Of a stretch of 64,000 nt of DNA, positions 16,715 to 26,052 are shown one piece after another; position 1 is the stretch's first letter, and the number at the start of each line of letters is the position of its first letter. The stretch lies in the NCBI RefSeq assembly GCF_947495315.1, contig NZ_CANLYD010000016.1, forward strand, positions 62,001 to 126,000. Reading direction: 5' to 3'. Made by a program: the position numbers and the translations under genes. Under the pieces are notes generated by a model. That model did no database searches, had not been told where the DNA came from, and saw nothing but the letters and a program-made list of their open reading frames with translations. Origin of the DNA: an uncultured Aquimarina sp. (GTDB lineage: Bacteria; Bacteroidota; Bacteroidia; Flavobacteriales; Flavobacteriaceae).

Positions 16715-17824
16715 TCAAATAAGATTTAATGTTAATACTATCTCATAATATGACACTGTTTCATTTTGCGTCAGCTCATATTTATCTTTATATAGTAATT
16801 CTAAGCGTTTTTGTACATTAACCAAACCAACACCTGTTTCTTCATCTTTATTTTTAGTGGAGTTTATTTTTTTAGTATTGTAAACCGTCATAGTTAATAT
16901 ATCCTTATCACTTATAATACTTATTTCTATAGTGGATACCTTATCATTACTAATTCCGTGTTTAAAAGCATTCTCTACAAAAGGCATAAGTATAAATGGA
17001 GCTATTTTACTATCCTTATTCATACTAGTTGTAAAATGAATAGTATTCGTATTATTAAGTCTTAATTTCTCCAGATCAATATAATTTCTTAGATATTCTA
17101 TTTCTTTTGATAATGGTACTTTAGGCACATTAGCTTCATATAACATATATCTCATCAATCCTGATAACCGAATAAGCGCATCTTCTGCGTCATCAGATTT
17201 TTTAATAATCAAAGAATATAGATTATTTAATGTATTAAACAAAAAATGAGGATGTATTTGATTTCTAAGTTGAGTTAATTCCGATTTAAACTGTTCTCTT
17301 TCTAATGTTAAAGTTCTTTTTTGTTCGTTATTATAAAATCTAACAAAAACAAATATTAATGGAATAATAGCTGCACGGTTTATTTCAAAAAAGTTTCTCA
17401 TAATTTCCGTTATATCAAACATATTATAATGTTCCCAATCAGGAAATAAAAATGGTCTACTGATTCCCCAGATAGGTCTCTGTACAAAAATAGTTACTAA
17501 GAGTAGCCAGATGGTATAACTAACACCAAATACAAATAAATTTCTTTTCAAATAAAATTTGGGTATCAATACATAGAGGGAAACATAAACCACTAGGATT
17601 CTAGCAGGAAATAGTAAACCCTGTACCATAAGATGTATCTCATAATTATTGGTGGTACGCGACCAGATAAATACAAAAAACAAATTAAAAAATAGCCAAT
17701 ATAGAATATGTCTGGGTATTCTATATCGTAACTGATTGCTGTAAAAAAAATCTATCATTATTCGGGTTGGAAGCGAAATGTATGAATAAATTTTTAAAGT
17801 GATTACCTCTTTACTAAGACTCAT
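16715..17824 (-). CDS. LytS/YehU-type sensor histidine kinase
   Basis: A 369-residue kinase with four membrane segments (about 40-56, 65-86, 97-115, 150-165), then the His_kinase domain with His193 in HPHFLFNTLNN, the N box FILMPFVENAFKHGIS and the G box GVGLVNVQKRLELLY. An internal ATG at 17758 (residue 23) gives the N-terminus more usual for this family (MIDFFYSNQLRYR) and may be the true start. It forms an operon with the regulator downstream. Confidence 0.9.
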   Translation of the reverse strand: MSLSKEVITLKIYSYISLPTRIMIDFFYSNQLRYRIPRHILYWLFFNLFFVFIWSRTTNNYEIHLMVQGLLFPARILVVYVSLYVLIPKFYLKRNLFVFGVSYTIWLLLVTIFVQRPIWGISRPFLFPDWEHYNMFDITEIMRNFFEINRAAIIPLIFVFVRFYNNEQKRTLTLEREQFKSELTQLRNQIHPHFLFNTLNNLYSLIIKKSDDAEDALIRLSGLMRYMLYEANVPKVPLSKEIEYLRNYIDLEKLRLNNTNTIHFTTSMNKDSKIAPFILMPFVENAFKHGISNDKVSTIEISIISDKDILTMTVYNTKKINSTKNKDEETGVGLVNVQKRLELLYKDKYELTQNETVSYYEIVLTLNLI

Positions 17825-18192
17825 AACAGAAAGCAGCTATATGTGCATAAACAACAGTTTATTGCTTACGAATTCCGTTATAATTCTTAAAAGCATTGAG
17901 AAGTTAAAATAATGTCAGCAAGCTGCTTTTGGTTGCTCTATGCTGTTGTTTGTTCAATCAATTTTCAGAAGCTATTCATTTTTGATAATATGTGTTCATA
18001 TTCAAACAATTAGCACAAAAGATCTATGCTTTTACTTAAAGACAGGTTGTTTCTGTATAAGCAACATATAATCATAACCACATATCCAATGATTGAAGAA
18101 TTATAAGATAAAAATAAGCTTCCCAAATCATATGAAAATAACCTACCGCTTAACTAGCTATTTAATTTAAACTATTAGAACAAAATTAATGT
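17825..18192. other. Divergent promoter region between kinase and SusC genes
   Basis: About 370 AT-rich bases that must hold the promoters of both the kinase operon and the SusC operon. No exact TTTG-N18-TAnnTTTG match was found, and no gene or strong hairpin is visible. LytTR binding sites would be expected here if the adjacent regulator controls SusC. Confidence 0.4.
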
Positions 18193-21126
18193 ATGAAAAC
18201 AAAACAAAAACTAGTATTACTCTTAGTCACTTTTATTTCTTTTGGGGTTTTTGCCCAAAACGAGGTTAGTGGTATCATTACAGAAAAATCTACCGGTAAT
18301 CCTATTCCTGGAGTTAATGTCCTTATTAAAGGAACAAGCAATGGAGCTGTGTCAGATTTCGATGGTAAGTATCATATTGATGTAACTACCGGAGATGTAT
18401 TAATCTTTTCTTATTTAGGGTTTAAGAATTTAGAAGTAGTTGTCGACGCTACTATTATTAATATTGCAATGGAAGAAGATGCAGCGTCATTAGATGAAGT
18501 AGTTCTTATTGGATACGGTACAACAACCGTAAAAGATGCTACCGGAGCTATAGAAAAAGTAGATTCTGAAGATTTTAATCAAGGAGCAATTTCTTCTCCA
18601 GAACAATTAATTACAGGTAAAACTGCAGGAGTTAATGTAATTCCACCAGGAGGACGACCTGGACAAGCAGGAACTATTAGTATTAGAGGTGGTAATTCTT
18701 CTTTATCAGCAAATAATAGTCCATTAGTAGTAATTGATGGAGTGCCTATAGATCAGGGAACAACAGGAGGTAATGGAGTATCAGCTCTTAATGCTATCAA
18801 CCCTAATGATATAGAAAGTTTTGTAGTATTAAAAGATGCATCATCTACCGCTATATATGGATCCAGAGCTTCTGCTGGTGTTATTTTGATTACAACTAAA
18901 GGTGGAAAATTAAGTTCTCCTTTTAAAATTCTGGTAAATACTATAGGTTCTATCGGAATGGTACAACGAAAAACGGATGTACTCAATGCCGATGAATATA
19001 GACAAGTAGCTGCTAATAGTCAAAACGCAGCATTAATTCTACCGTTATTAGGGAATAGTAATACAGATTGGCAGAATGAAATCTTTCAAGAAGCAATAGG
19101 TACGGATACTAACCTTACTCTTACACAGGGTTTTGGCAGTACATCGTATAGAGTTTCTGCGGGCTATACCACCCAGGAAGGCCTTGTGAAAACATCTAAA
19201 TTCGAACGTAGTTCTGCTTCTATAAATCTGCTTCAGAAGTTGTTTGATAATAGTTTGTCTGTAGATCTAAATATTCGTGGAGCACTTACTCAGGATGATT
19301 TTGCAAATGGAGGAGCCTTAGGAGCAGCGGCACAATTTGATCCGACCCAATCTGTGTTTAGTGGATCTAATCTATATGGTGGGTATTGGGAATGGTTGCA
19401 ACCCAATGGTAATCCCGAACCATTAGCTCCCAGAAATCCTGTTGGGTTATTACAACAGTTAACGAATACTGCAGAAACAGAGAGGGCTCTAGGGAATATT
19501 AAATTTGACTATAATGCTCCATTTTTGGAAGGACTGAATGCTAATATAAATTTTGGGTTTGATTATAATGAAGTAAGTGGTAAAACGAATACACCAGCGT
19601 CTTCTGCATCAGGATTTCTTTCTCAAGGAACAGTAGGTGATTACGGAAGTATCAGAAGAAGTACATTGGTTGATTTGTTCTTAAACTATAAAAAGGAAAT
19701 TGAAAGTATACACAGTAATATTGAATTGACAGCAGGGCATACGTTTCAGAAGTTTTATAGAAAAAATTATAACAGCAGTACGCCAACAGTAGGAGCGCCT
19801 ATAGAAAATAGCTTTGCTACACAAAATGCATTAGAATCGTATGTTACCCGATTGCGATATTCCTATGATAGCAGATACCTTTTAACTTTAAGTTACAGAT
19901 CAGATGGGTCCTCTAGATTTAGTGAAGACAATCGTTGGGGTAATTTTTATGCAGCTGCACTGGCATGGAATATTTCTGAAGAGAATTTTCTAAAAAATTC
20001 TAAAACCATTTCCAATTTAAAACTGAGGCTAGGATATGGGCAGACTGGTCAGCAGGAAATCGGTGTTGATTTTGGATATTTACCTGTATACGTAAATGGT
20101 GCTGATAATCAACAATACCAGTTAGGTAGTACATTTTACAATACAGTACGTCCACAAGGATATGATGAAAACATAAAATGGGAAGAATCCGAAACCTACA
20201 ATATTGGTTTAGACTATGGTTTTCTGAAAAATCGAATTTCTGGAAGTATAGAGTATTTCACTAGAGAAACTAATGATGTATTAAACTTAATCCCGATACC
20301 ATCAGGAACAAATCTCACTAACCAATTAACAACAAACATTGGGGATTTAGAGAATAGTGGTTTTGAGTTCACTATAAGCTCTGATATCATCAGGAAAAAA
20401 GATCTAAACTGGAATGTGAGTTTTAATGCGTCGTATCTCACCAATGAAATTGTAAAACTGAATATTGTAGATGATCCTTCATTTATAGGTGTTCCAACAG
20501 GGTTTATTGCAGGAGGTATTGGAAATACAGTACAAATACATAGAGTAGGTTCTCCACAAAGATCTTTTCTTTTATACAAACAAGTGTATGATACCAACGG
20601 AAGACCTTTAGAAGGTGTCTATGAAGATATAAATGGAGATGGGGTTATAAATACAGGGGATTTATACGTAAATGAAAGCCCAGCCGCAGATTATTTATTT
20701 GGTCTGTCTTCTAGTACTAGTTATAAAAATTGGAACCTGAGTTTTACCATGAGAGCAAGTATAGGAAACTATGTCTACAACAATGTAGCATCCTCTACAG
20801 GAAACGAGTTTGGATTACATTCTTTGGGAACTAATAGAAATGTTCACGTTTCTATATTAGATACAGGTTTTAGAAACAACCAATTATTATCCGATTATTA
20901 CCTAGAAGATGCGTCTTTTTTAAAAATGGATAATATAACCTTGGGATATGATTTCAAGGATCTGATAAAGGATGATAAAATCGGTTTACGACTACAGTTA
21001 ACAATGCAAAATGTTTTTACCATCACTGGTTATGATGGTATTGATCCTGAAATTCCAGGAGGAATCGATAATAATTTCTTTCCAAGACCAAGAAACATAG
21101 TGTTTGGAGCTAATATGAACTTTTAA
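18193..21126 (+). CDS. SusC/RagA-family TonB-dependent outer-membrane transporter
   Basis: The 977-residue protein has a signal peptide (ending near FAQN), a carboxypeptidase-regulatory-like domain (about 24-100, VSGIITEKSTGNPIPGVNV), a TonB-box-like SLDEVVLIGYG, a plug (GATGAIEKVD onward, with SIRGGNSSLSANNSPLVVIDG) and a C-terminal 22-strand barrel ending in NIVFGANMNF. Length is typical for SusC proteins. With the SusD partner starting 5 bases later it forms the outer-membrane pedal-bin importer for an oligomeric nutrient. The substrate cannot be read from the sequence. Confidence 0.95.
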   Translation: MKTKQKLVLLLVTFISFGVFAQNEVSGIITEKSTGNPIPGVNVLIKGTSNGAVSDFDGKYHIDVTTGDVLIFSYLGFKNLEVVVDATIINIAMEEDAASLDEVVLIGYGTTTVKDATGAIEKVDSEDFNQGAISSPEQLITGKTAGVNVIPPGGRPGQAGTISIRGGNSSLSANNSPLVVIDGVPIDQGTTGGNGVSALNAINPNDIESFVVLKDASSTAIYGSRASAGVILITTKGGKLSSPFKILVNTIGSIGMVQRKTDVLNADEYRQVAANSQNAALILPLLGNSNTDWQNEIFQEAIGTDTNLTLTQGFGSTSYRVSAGYTTQEGLVKTSKFERSSASINLLQKLFDNSLSVDLNIRGALTQDDFANGGALGAAAQFDPTQSVFSGSNLYGGYWEWLQPNGNPEPLAPRNPVGLLQQLTNTAETERALGNIKFDYNAPFLEGLNANINFGFDYNEVSGKTNTPASSASGFLSQGTVGDYGSIRRSTLVDLFLNYKKEIESIHSNIELTAGHTFQKFYRKNYNSSTPTVGAPIENSFATQNALESYVTRLRYSYDSRYLLTLSYRSDGSSRFSEDNRWGNFYAAALAWNISEENFLKNSKTISNLKLRLGYGQTGQQEIGVDFGYLPVYVNGADNQQYQLGSTFYNTVRPQGYDENIKWEESETYNIGLDYGFLKNRISGSIEYFTRETNDVLNLIPIPSGTNLTNQLTTNIGDLENSGFEFTISSDIIRKKDLNWNVSFNASYLTNEIVKLNIVDDPSFIGVPTGFIAGGIGNTVQIHRVGSPQRSFLLYKQVYDTNGRPLEGVYEDINGDGVINTGDLYVNESPAADYLFGLSSSTSYKNWNLSFTMRASIGNYVYNNVASSTGNEFGLHSLGTNRNVHVSILDTGFRNNQLLSDYYLEDASFLKMDNITLGYDFKDLIKDDKIGLRLQLTMQNVFTITGYDGIDPEIPGGIDNNFFPRPRNIVFGANMNF

Positions 21127-21131
21127 AAAAA

Positions 21132-22754
21132 ATGAACATGAAAGCAATTAAAATATTAAATAAACTCACTAATATCTCTACTGGACTGATACTATTGATG
21201 CTATTGGTTTTAGCTTCTTGTGCTGATGAACTAGACTTAGAACCATTAAGCGCTCAAACATCAGAGGTTACTTTTGAAAACCCAGAAGCCTATAAACAGT
21301 TTTTAGCTAAGATTTATGGTGGTATTTCTTTGACTGGACAGGATACCAGTGGAAACTTTGATGACATTGCAGGAATCAATGGTAATTTCTCGAATTACTT
21401 ACGTCTGCTATTTACAACTCAGGAACTAGCAACTGATGAATCTATTATTGCGTGGAATGATCAGACAATTCATGATATTCACAATCACGTATGGACATCT
21501 TCTGATATATTCATAACCGCAATGTATGCACGAGTTTATTTTCAGGTAGGACTGGTTAATCAGTTTTTAAGAGAAACAGAACCTGGTTTACTTGATGAAA
21601 GAGGGAATGTAGATGCTACATTAAGAGAAGAAATTGCAGGGTTTAGAGATGAAGCACGTTTTATGAGGGCCTTTAGCTATTGGCATGGAATTGATATGTT
21701 TGGAGATGTTCCTTTTGTCGATGAGAATGACCCCGTTGGAGCCTTTTTTCCTGAACAAATGTCCAGAATGGATATGTTCAATTATATAGAATCCGAACTG
21801 TTAGATATTGAAACAAGATTACCAAATCCTCGTCAGAATGAATATGGTAGAGCCGATAAAGGTATTGTATGGATGTTATTAGCAAAATTGTACTTAAATG
21901 CAGAAGTGTATACAGGTGCAGAACGGTATACAGATGCTTTTGAGTATACGAATAGAATCATTAATGGCGGATATGGTTTAGTATCTAATTATAATTATCT
22001 ATTCCTGGCAGACAATGATCGTAATGGAGCAGAAGCTGAAATTATATATCCAATACTTTTTGATGGAATTGCTAATGGATCTTTTGGGGGAGCAACATAT
22101 TTAGTTCATGCTTCCATCGGTGGAGATATGAATCCCGCTGATTTCGGAGTGAACTCTGGATGGGACGGCCTTAGGAGTACCAGTGCTTTTGTTGAAAAAT
22201 TTGACGATATATCCGGAAATACAGATACAAGAGCAATGTTTCATACCAGTGGTCAAACATTAGAAATAGAGAATCCATTTGATTTTAGACAGGGATATGC
22301 AGTAACCAAATATCGTAATGTAGATGTGAATGGTGATATCGGTTCTGATGCGTCAGGAAATAACGTAGATGTCAATTTCCCAATGTTTAGATTAGCAGAT
22401 GCTTATCTTATGTATGCCGAAATATTTCTTAGAGGAGGAGGAGGTGATGCAAGCACTGCAATTGGATATATCAACGATCTAAGGGAGCGTGCATATGGCG
22501 ATGCTAGTGGAAATGTTACGACAGCGGATTTAAATTTAGATTTTTTATTAGATGAAAGATCCCGCGAATTATATTGGGAGTGTCACCGAAGAACTGATTT
22601 GATTCGGTTTGGACAATTTTCTGATCAGGGAATATGGCCTTGGAAAGGAAATATAGCAGCAGGGAGAACTACTGAGAAATTCAGAGATGTGTATCCAATG
22701 CCAAGCGCAGAACTTAATGCAAATCCTAACCTGATTCCAACTCCTGGCTATTAA
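21132..22754 (+). CDS. SusD/RagB-family nutrient-binding lipoprotein
   Basis: A 540-residue surface lipoprotein with lipobox LASC (Cys30) and the SusD layout: an N-terminal segment LDLEPLSAQTSEVTF, TPR-like helices (EARFMRAFSYWHGIDMFGDVP is the classic RAxxY..L...YGDVP region) and the C-terminal DERSRELYWECHRRTDLIRFG. It should form the lid over the SusC pore and bind substrate. It is separated from SusC by 5 bases and from the SusE-like gene by 18. Confidence 0.95.
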   Translation: MNMKAIKILNKLTNISTGLILLMLLVLASCADELDLEPLSAQTSEVTFENPEAYKQFLAKIYGGISLTGQDTSGNFDDIAGINGNFSNYLRLLFTTQELATDESIIAWNDQTIHDIHNHVWTSSDIFITAMYARVYFQVGLVNQFLRETEPGLLDERGNVDATLREEIAGFRDEARFMRAFSYWHGIDMFGDVPFVDENDPVGAFFPEQMSRMDMFNYIESELLDIETRLPNPRQNEYGRADKGIVWMLLAKLYLNAEVYTGAERYTDAFEYTNRIINGGYGLVSNYNYLFLADNDRNGAEAEIIYPILFDGIANGSFGGATYLVHASIGGDMNPADFGVNSGWDGLRSTSAFVEKFDDISGNTDTRAMFHTSGQTLEIENPFDFRQGYAVTKYRNVDVNGDIGSDASGNNVDVNFPMFRLADAYLMYAEIFLRGGGGDASTAIGYINDLRERAYGDASGNVTTADLNLDFLLDERSRELYWECHRRTDLIRFGQFSDQGIWPWKGNIAAGRTTEKFRDVYPMPSAELNANPNLIPTPGY

Positions 22755-22772
22755 CTAAATAGTATTAAAACC

Positions 22773-23816
22773 ATGAAAATTATATATAATAAAATAGTTA
22801 TCGTATTAATAGCATCGATATTCGCTATATCATGTGAAGATAATGATGATCTAATAACAATTTCTCCTACAGCATCAACCGGAGCTGCAATTTTGTCTAT
22901 GAATACTATCGTATTGGATAGAAATAATGAGGACGAAGAAGTATTAACAATCACTTTTCAAGAACCAGATTTTGGATATAATTCAGGATCTATAGGGTAT
23001 CAATTGTTATTTGATTTAGAAGATGGAGATTTTAGTTCAGCTGAAATAAAAGCAGTTGGGAATAACTTTTCCACAACTTTTACTACTTCAGAGCTGAATC
23101 AAATACTAATTAATTTGGGAGCTAATTCTGGAGAAGCATCAGAACTTTTTGTAAAAATAGAAACAGTACTATCAGGGGATACTAGTTGGTTTTCTGATGT
23201 AAGTAATCTAACAGTTACACCGTATGCATCCGCATTGGATTTATCATCAAGATGGGGATTAGTGGGTAGTGCTACTATAAACGGTTGGGATGGACCTGAT
23301 ATGCCATTTTATCAATCTACCGAAGAAAATAATCCGGAAGGTACTTTTGTTGCATATGTGAATCTTACTGATGGTGCAATTAAAATAAGGGCTGATAATG
23401 CCTGGGATGTAAATTATGGGGATAATGAACCAGATACCACCTTAGAATCCGGAGGAAATGATATTATTATATCTGCTGGAACCTATAAAATAGTATTCAA
23501 TGAAAATTCATTAAACTATTCAGTAGAACCTTATTCATGGGGATTAGTTGGAGATGCTACTGTGAATGGCTTAGATGGACCAGATATGGCATTGATGTAC
23601 GATCCTTTATTTGATAATTGGAAAGCCGAAGTAACACTTCTTGATGGAAGCGTAAAGATACGATTCAATAATCTTTGGGATATAAATTATGGTGATGTAG
23701 ACAATGATGGGATATTAGAGCCAGGAACATTAAATAACAATATTCCGGTTACTGCTGGAGACTATTCTGTGATTTTTAATCCTAGAACATTAGAATACAG
23801 TTTAAAACGAAATTAA
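22773..23816 (+). CDS. SusE/SusF-like surface glycan-binding lipoprotein
   Basis: A 347-residue lipoprotein (lipobox AISC, Cys21) with an N-terminal SusE domain followed by two tandem copies of a SusF/SusE C-terminal type beta module. The copies start WGLVGSATINGWDGPDM (about 166) and WGLVGDATVNGLDGPDM (about 256), and both contain an IRxxNxWDxNYGD segment, so the second half is an internal duplication. In the starch system such modules bind glycans at the surface. Position in the operon fits the same role, though the ligand is unknown. Confidence 0.88.
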   Translation: MKIIYNKIVIVLIASIFAISCEDNDDLITISPTASTGAAILSMNTIVLDRNNEDEEVLTITFQEPDFGYNSGSIGYQLLFDLEDGDFSSAEIKAVGNNFSTTFTTSELNQILINLGANSGEASELFVKIETVLSGDTSWFSDVSNLTVTPYASALDLSSRWGLVGSATINGWDGPDMPFYQSTEENNPEGTFVAYVNLTDGAIKIRADNAWDVNYGDNEPDTTLESGGNDIIISAGTYKIVFNENSLNYSVEPYSWGLVGDATVNGLDGPDMALMYDPLFDNWKAEVTLLDGSVKIRFNNLWDINYGDVDNDGILEPGTLNNNIPVTAGDYSVIFNPRTLEYSLKRN

Positions 23817-23919
23817 CCAACTAAAATTAAGATAGTATATAAGTGAGGTTTTCATCTTTTAATTGTTTTAGATAAAGCCCGTTTGTTTGTGTTGAATTAG
23901 TTTTTATTTCATTTCAACT

Positions 23920-23951
23920 AAAAAGGGGCTAAAACCACTTGGCCCCTTTTT
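23920..23951 (+). terminator. Terminator of the SusCDE operon
   Basis: AAAAAGGGGC (23920-23929) pairs with GCCCCTTTTT (23942-23951), followed by TT. It lies about 100 bases after the SusE-like stop. Confidence 0.75.
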
Positions 23952-23995
23952 TAAAATAAGTTACGATCATATATCAAACTTTTACAAAACTATAG

Positions 23996-25144
23996 ATGTT
24001 TAAAAAAGTGACTTTTATAATTATTACTTTTCTATTTCTTGTAAAAAGTAGTGGGCAGGAAGTTAATTTTTCTGAAGAAGTATCATATTTAAAAAAGCAA
24101 GGTACTGATCCAATTTCTTATGTAATCAAAAAATTCAATGATTATGATTTCGTAATTCTAGGAGAAGACCATGCTATTAAAAATAATCTTGATTTTGTAA
24201 AGCAATTAATACCCGAATTATATACTGCAGGTGTGTATACCTTAGGAATGGAATTTGGTGCCTACGAAAAACAATCGGTCGTAGATTCATTAGTACAGTC
24301 CGAAATATATAATGCGCAATTGGTAAGAGATGTAATGTACTTCTATAATGTAGGTTGGGCTTATAAGGAATATATGGATATCTATAAGGTTGTTTGGGAA
24401 TTCAATAAAAGTCTACCGCCGGATTCTAGAAAATTTAGAATACTTAATATTAGCTATCAATATGATTGGAGCGAATTTTCAGGTATTCCAACACCAGAGA
24501 ATATGCTTAAAGTATTTCATAAAGGGCCCCCAAATATGTTTAGAGCAAAAGTGGTGGATCAAGAAATAGGCAAAAAAGATGATAAAATCCTATTATTAGT
24601 AGGAATTCCTCACGCTTTTACCAAATATCAACAAGCTTCTTTATCTGCTAATAGTGATGATTTTTGCACTTTTGAGAATGGAAGTCTGGGCAACATACTT
24701 TACGAAAAATACCCTTCTAAGGTTTTCTCTATTTTCTTACATGGTCCTTTTTATAACAAGCCTAATAAGACTCCTTTTCTATTATCACCAGCATTTGGTA
24801 ATATTGAAAAAATAGTGGCTTTATATGATAATAAATCTGTGGGTTTTGATTTGCGAGACACGCCCTTAGGCAACTTAAGGGATGATAGTATTTATGCAAT
24901 CTGTTATCCAGGTTTTAGACTGGATCAACTGTTTGATGGTTATATTTTTTTAGTACCATTTGAAAAGATGAAAAACTGTTCAATAGATCTTGATTTTTTT
25001 AAAGGTAAAGATTGGAGTGCAACCAAAATACAGCTTCCTGATCCACATTGGCACGGAGAGGTTAATAACTTTGATGAATATTGGATGCAAATACGAAGCT
25101 ACGGAGATGTAAAATCTCGCTACGAACCATTGATTAATAAATAA
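23996..25144 (+). CDS. Exported EreA/ChaN/TraB-like enzyme
   Basis: A 382-residue protein with a signal peptide (ending near SSGQE). It shows VILGEDHAIKNN (GExH), LGMEFGAYEKQ and a late VGIPHAFTKYQ, the spaced E/H pattern of the erythromycin-esterase/ChaN/TraB superfamily. The active-site histidines and glutamates are present, so it may be a hydrolase or a haem/metal binder; the reaction is unknown. It lies just after the Sus terminator and 10 bases before an esterase gene, making a second transcription unit linked by position to the transporter. A similar fold occurs in the DUF5694 protein at 11730. Confidence 0.7.
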   Translation: MFKKVTFIIITFLFLVKSSGQEVNFSEEVSYLKKQGTDPISYVIKKFNDYDFVILGEDHAIKNNLDFVKQLIPELYTAGVYTLGMEFGAYEKQSVVDSLVQSEIYNAQLVRDVMYFYNVGWAYKEYMDIYKVVWEFNKSLPPDSRKFRILNISYQYDWSEFSGIPTPENMLKVFHKGPPNMFRAKVVDQEIGKKDDKILLLVGIPHAFTKYQQASLSANSDDFCTFENGSLGNILYEKYPSKVFSIFLHGPFYNKPNKTPFLLSPAFGNIEKIVALYDNKSVGFDLRDTPLGNLRDDSIYAICYPGFRLDQLFDGYIFLVPFEKMKNCSIDLDFFKGKDWSATKIQLPDPHWHGEVNNFDEYWMQIRSYGDVKSRYEPLINK

Positions 25145-25154
25145 TAATATTCTT

Positions 25155-25985
25155 ATGAAACAAATTATAAGAGGTATGCAAATATCAATTTATATGATAC
25201 TTTTTAGCGTAGTTGCCCAGGAATCAAAAAAACTCAAAATAGGAACAGAATATACTATTCAGTCAGAAATTCTGCAAGAAAAGAGAAGCTATATTATTAA
25301 TCTTCCTGCTTCATATGATAATACAAAGAACCACTATCCAGTGTTAGTACTTTCTGATGGAGATTATAGATTTATCTATACATCTGGACTTATCGAGTAT
25401 TTAAGTAAAGAAAACAGAATACCTGAAACTATTATAGTAGCAATACCCAATACAGATAGAACCAGAGATCTTACTCCTACCAATCTTGCTTTTAGCAGTG
25501 AAAGTGGTGGCGGAAAGAATTTTCTAGACTTTATTGAAAAAGAACTTTTAACCGAAGTAGATAAAAAATTCAGAACAAACTCATACAGAATACTTACGGG
25601 ACATTCATTAGGAGGACTTTTTGCAGGATATGCTTATGTATCAAATAGTTCATTTAATGCATATATAGCTACCGATCCAAGTTTTTGGTGGGATTCTCAG
25701 TTATTGGTAAAAAAGATTCATCCAGATTTGGTAAAGAACATCAAACATAAACCTATTTACATTTCTAGTGCAGATAATTATAAAAATAACCCACAAGGTG
25801 TTAGCGCTATGCGTAATGCTCACGAACTCTTTAGTGTTACATTAAAAAAACATGGAGTTCCAAATTCTAATGTAAAACTCGAATATTTCGAAGATGAAAA
25901 TCATGGTACTTCTGCTTACAGGAGTCTATATTATGGATTGCTTTATGTGTATGATGCTTTAGAATTGAATGATAAAATTGAATGA
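25155..25985 (+). CDS. Esterase D/Fes-type alpha/beta hydrolase
   Basis: A 276-residue exported hydrolase of the esterase D / enterochelin-esterase-like family. The nucleophile elbow GHSLGG is at about residue 151 (TGHSLGGLFAGYAY), an acid lies in the DPSFWWD region, and the catalytic His in DENHGTSAYRSLYYG. The N-terminus has a hydrophobic signal ending near VVAQE. Relatives cleave ester bonds in siderophores, thioesters or acylated sugars. Placed after a SusCDE set, it could remove acyl groups from the imported material (inference). The 3' end carries a 13-base tandem duplication (TTGAATGATAAAA twice, ending at about 25990). Confidence 0.88.
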   Translation: MKQIIRGMQISIYMILFSVVAQESKKLKIGTEYTIQSEILQEKRSYIINLPASYDNTKNHYPVLVLSDGDYRFIYTSGLIEYLSKENRIPETIIVAIPNTDRTRDLTPTNLAFSSESGGGKNFLDFIEKELLTEVDKKFRTNSYRILTGHSLGGLFAGYAYVSNSSFNAYIATDPSFWWDSQLLVKKIHPDLVKNIKHKPIYISSADNYKNNPQGVSAMRNAHELFSVTLKKHGVPNSNVKLEYFEDENHGTSAYRSLYYGLLYVYDALELNDKIE

Positions 25986-26052
25986 TAAAATTGAAAAACA
26001 AGAAAGATTGCGAATGAATACTATTTCTTTTCAATCTAGATAAATACAATAT

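Noticed and set aside
18193..23816. Classical polysaccharide utilisation locus
   Set aside because: No glycoside hydrolase, lyase or sulfatase gene accompanies the SusC/D/E set, so a glycan substrate cannot be claimed.
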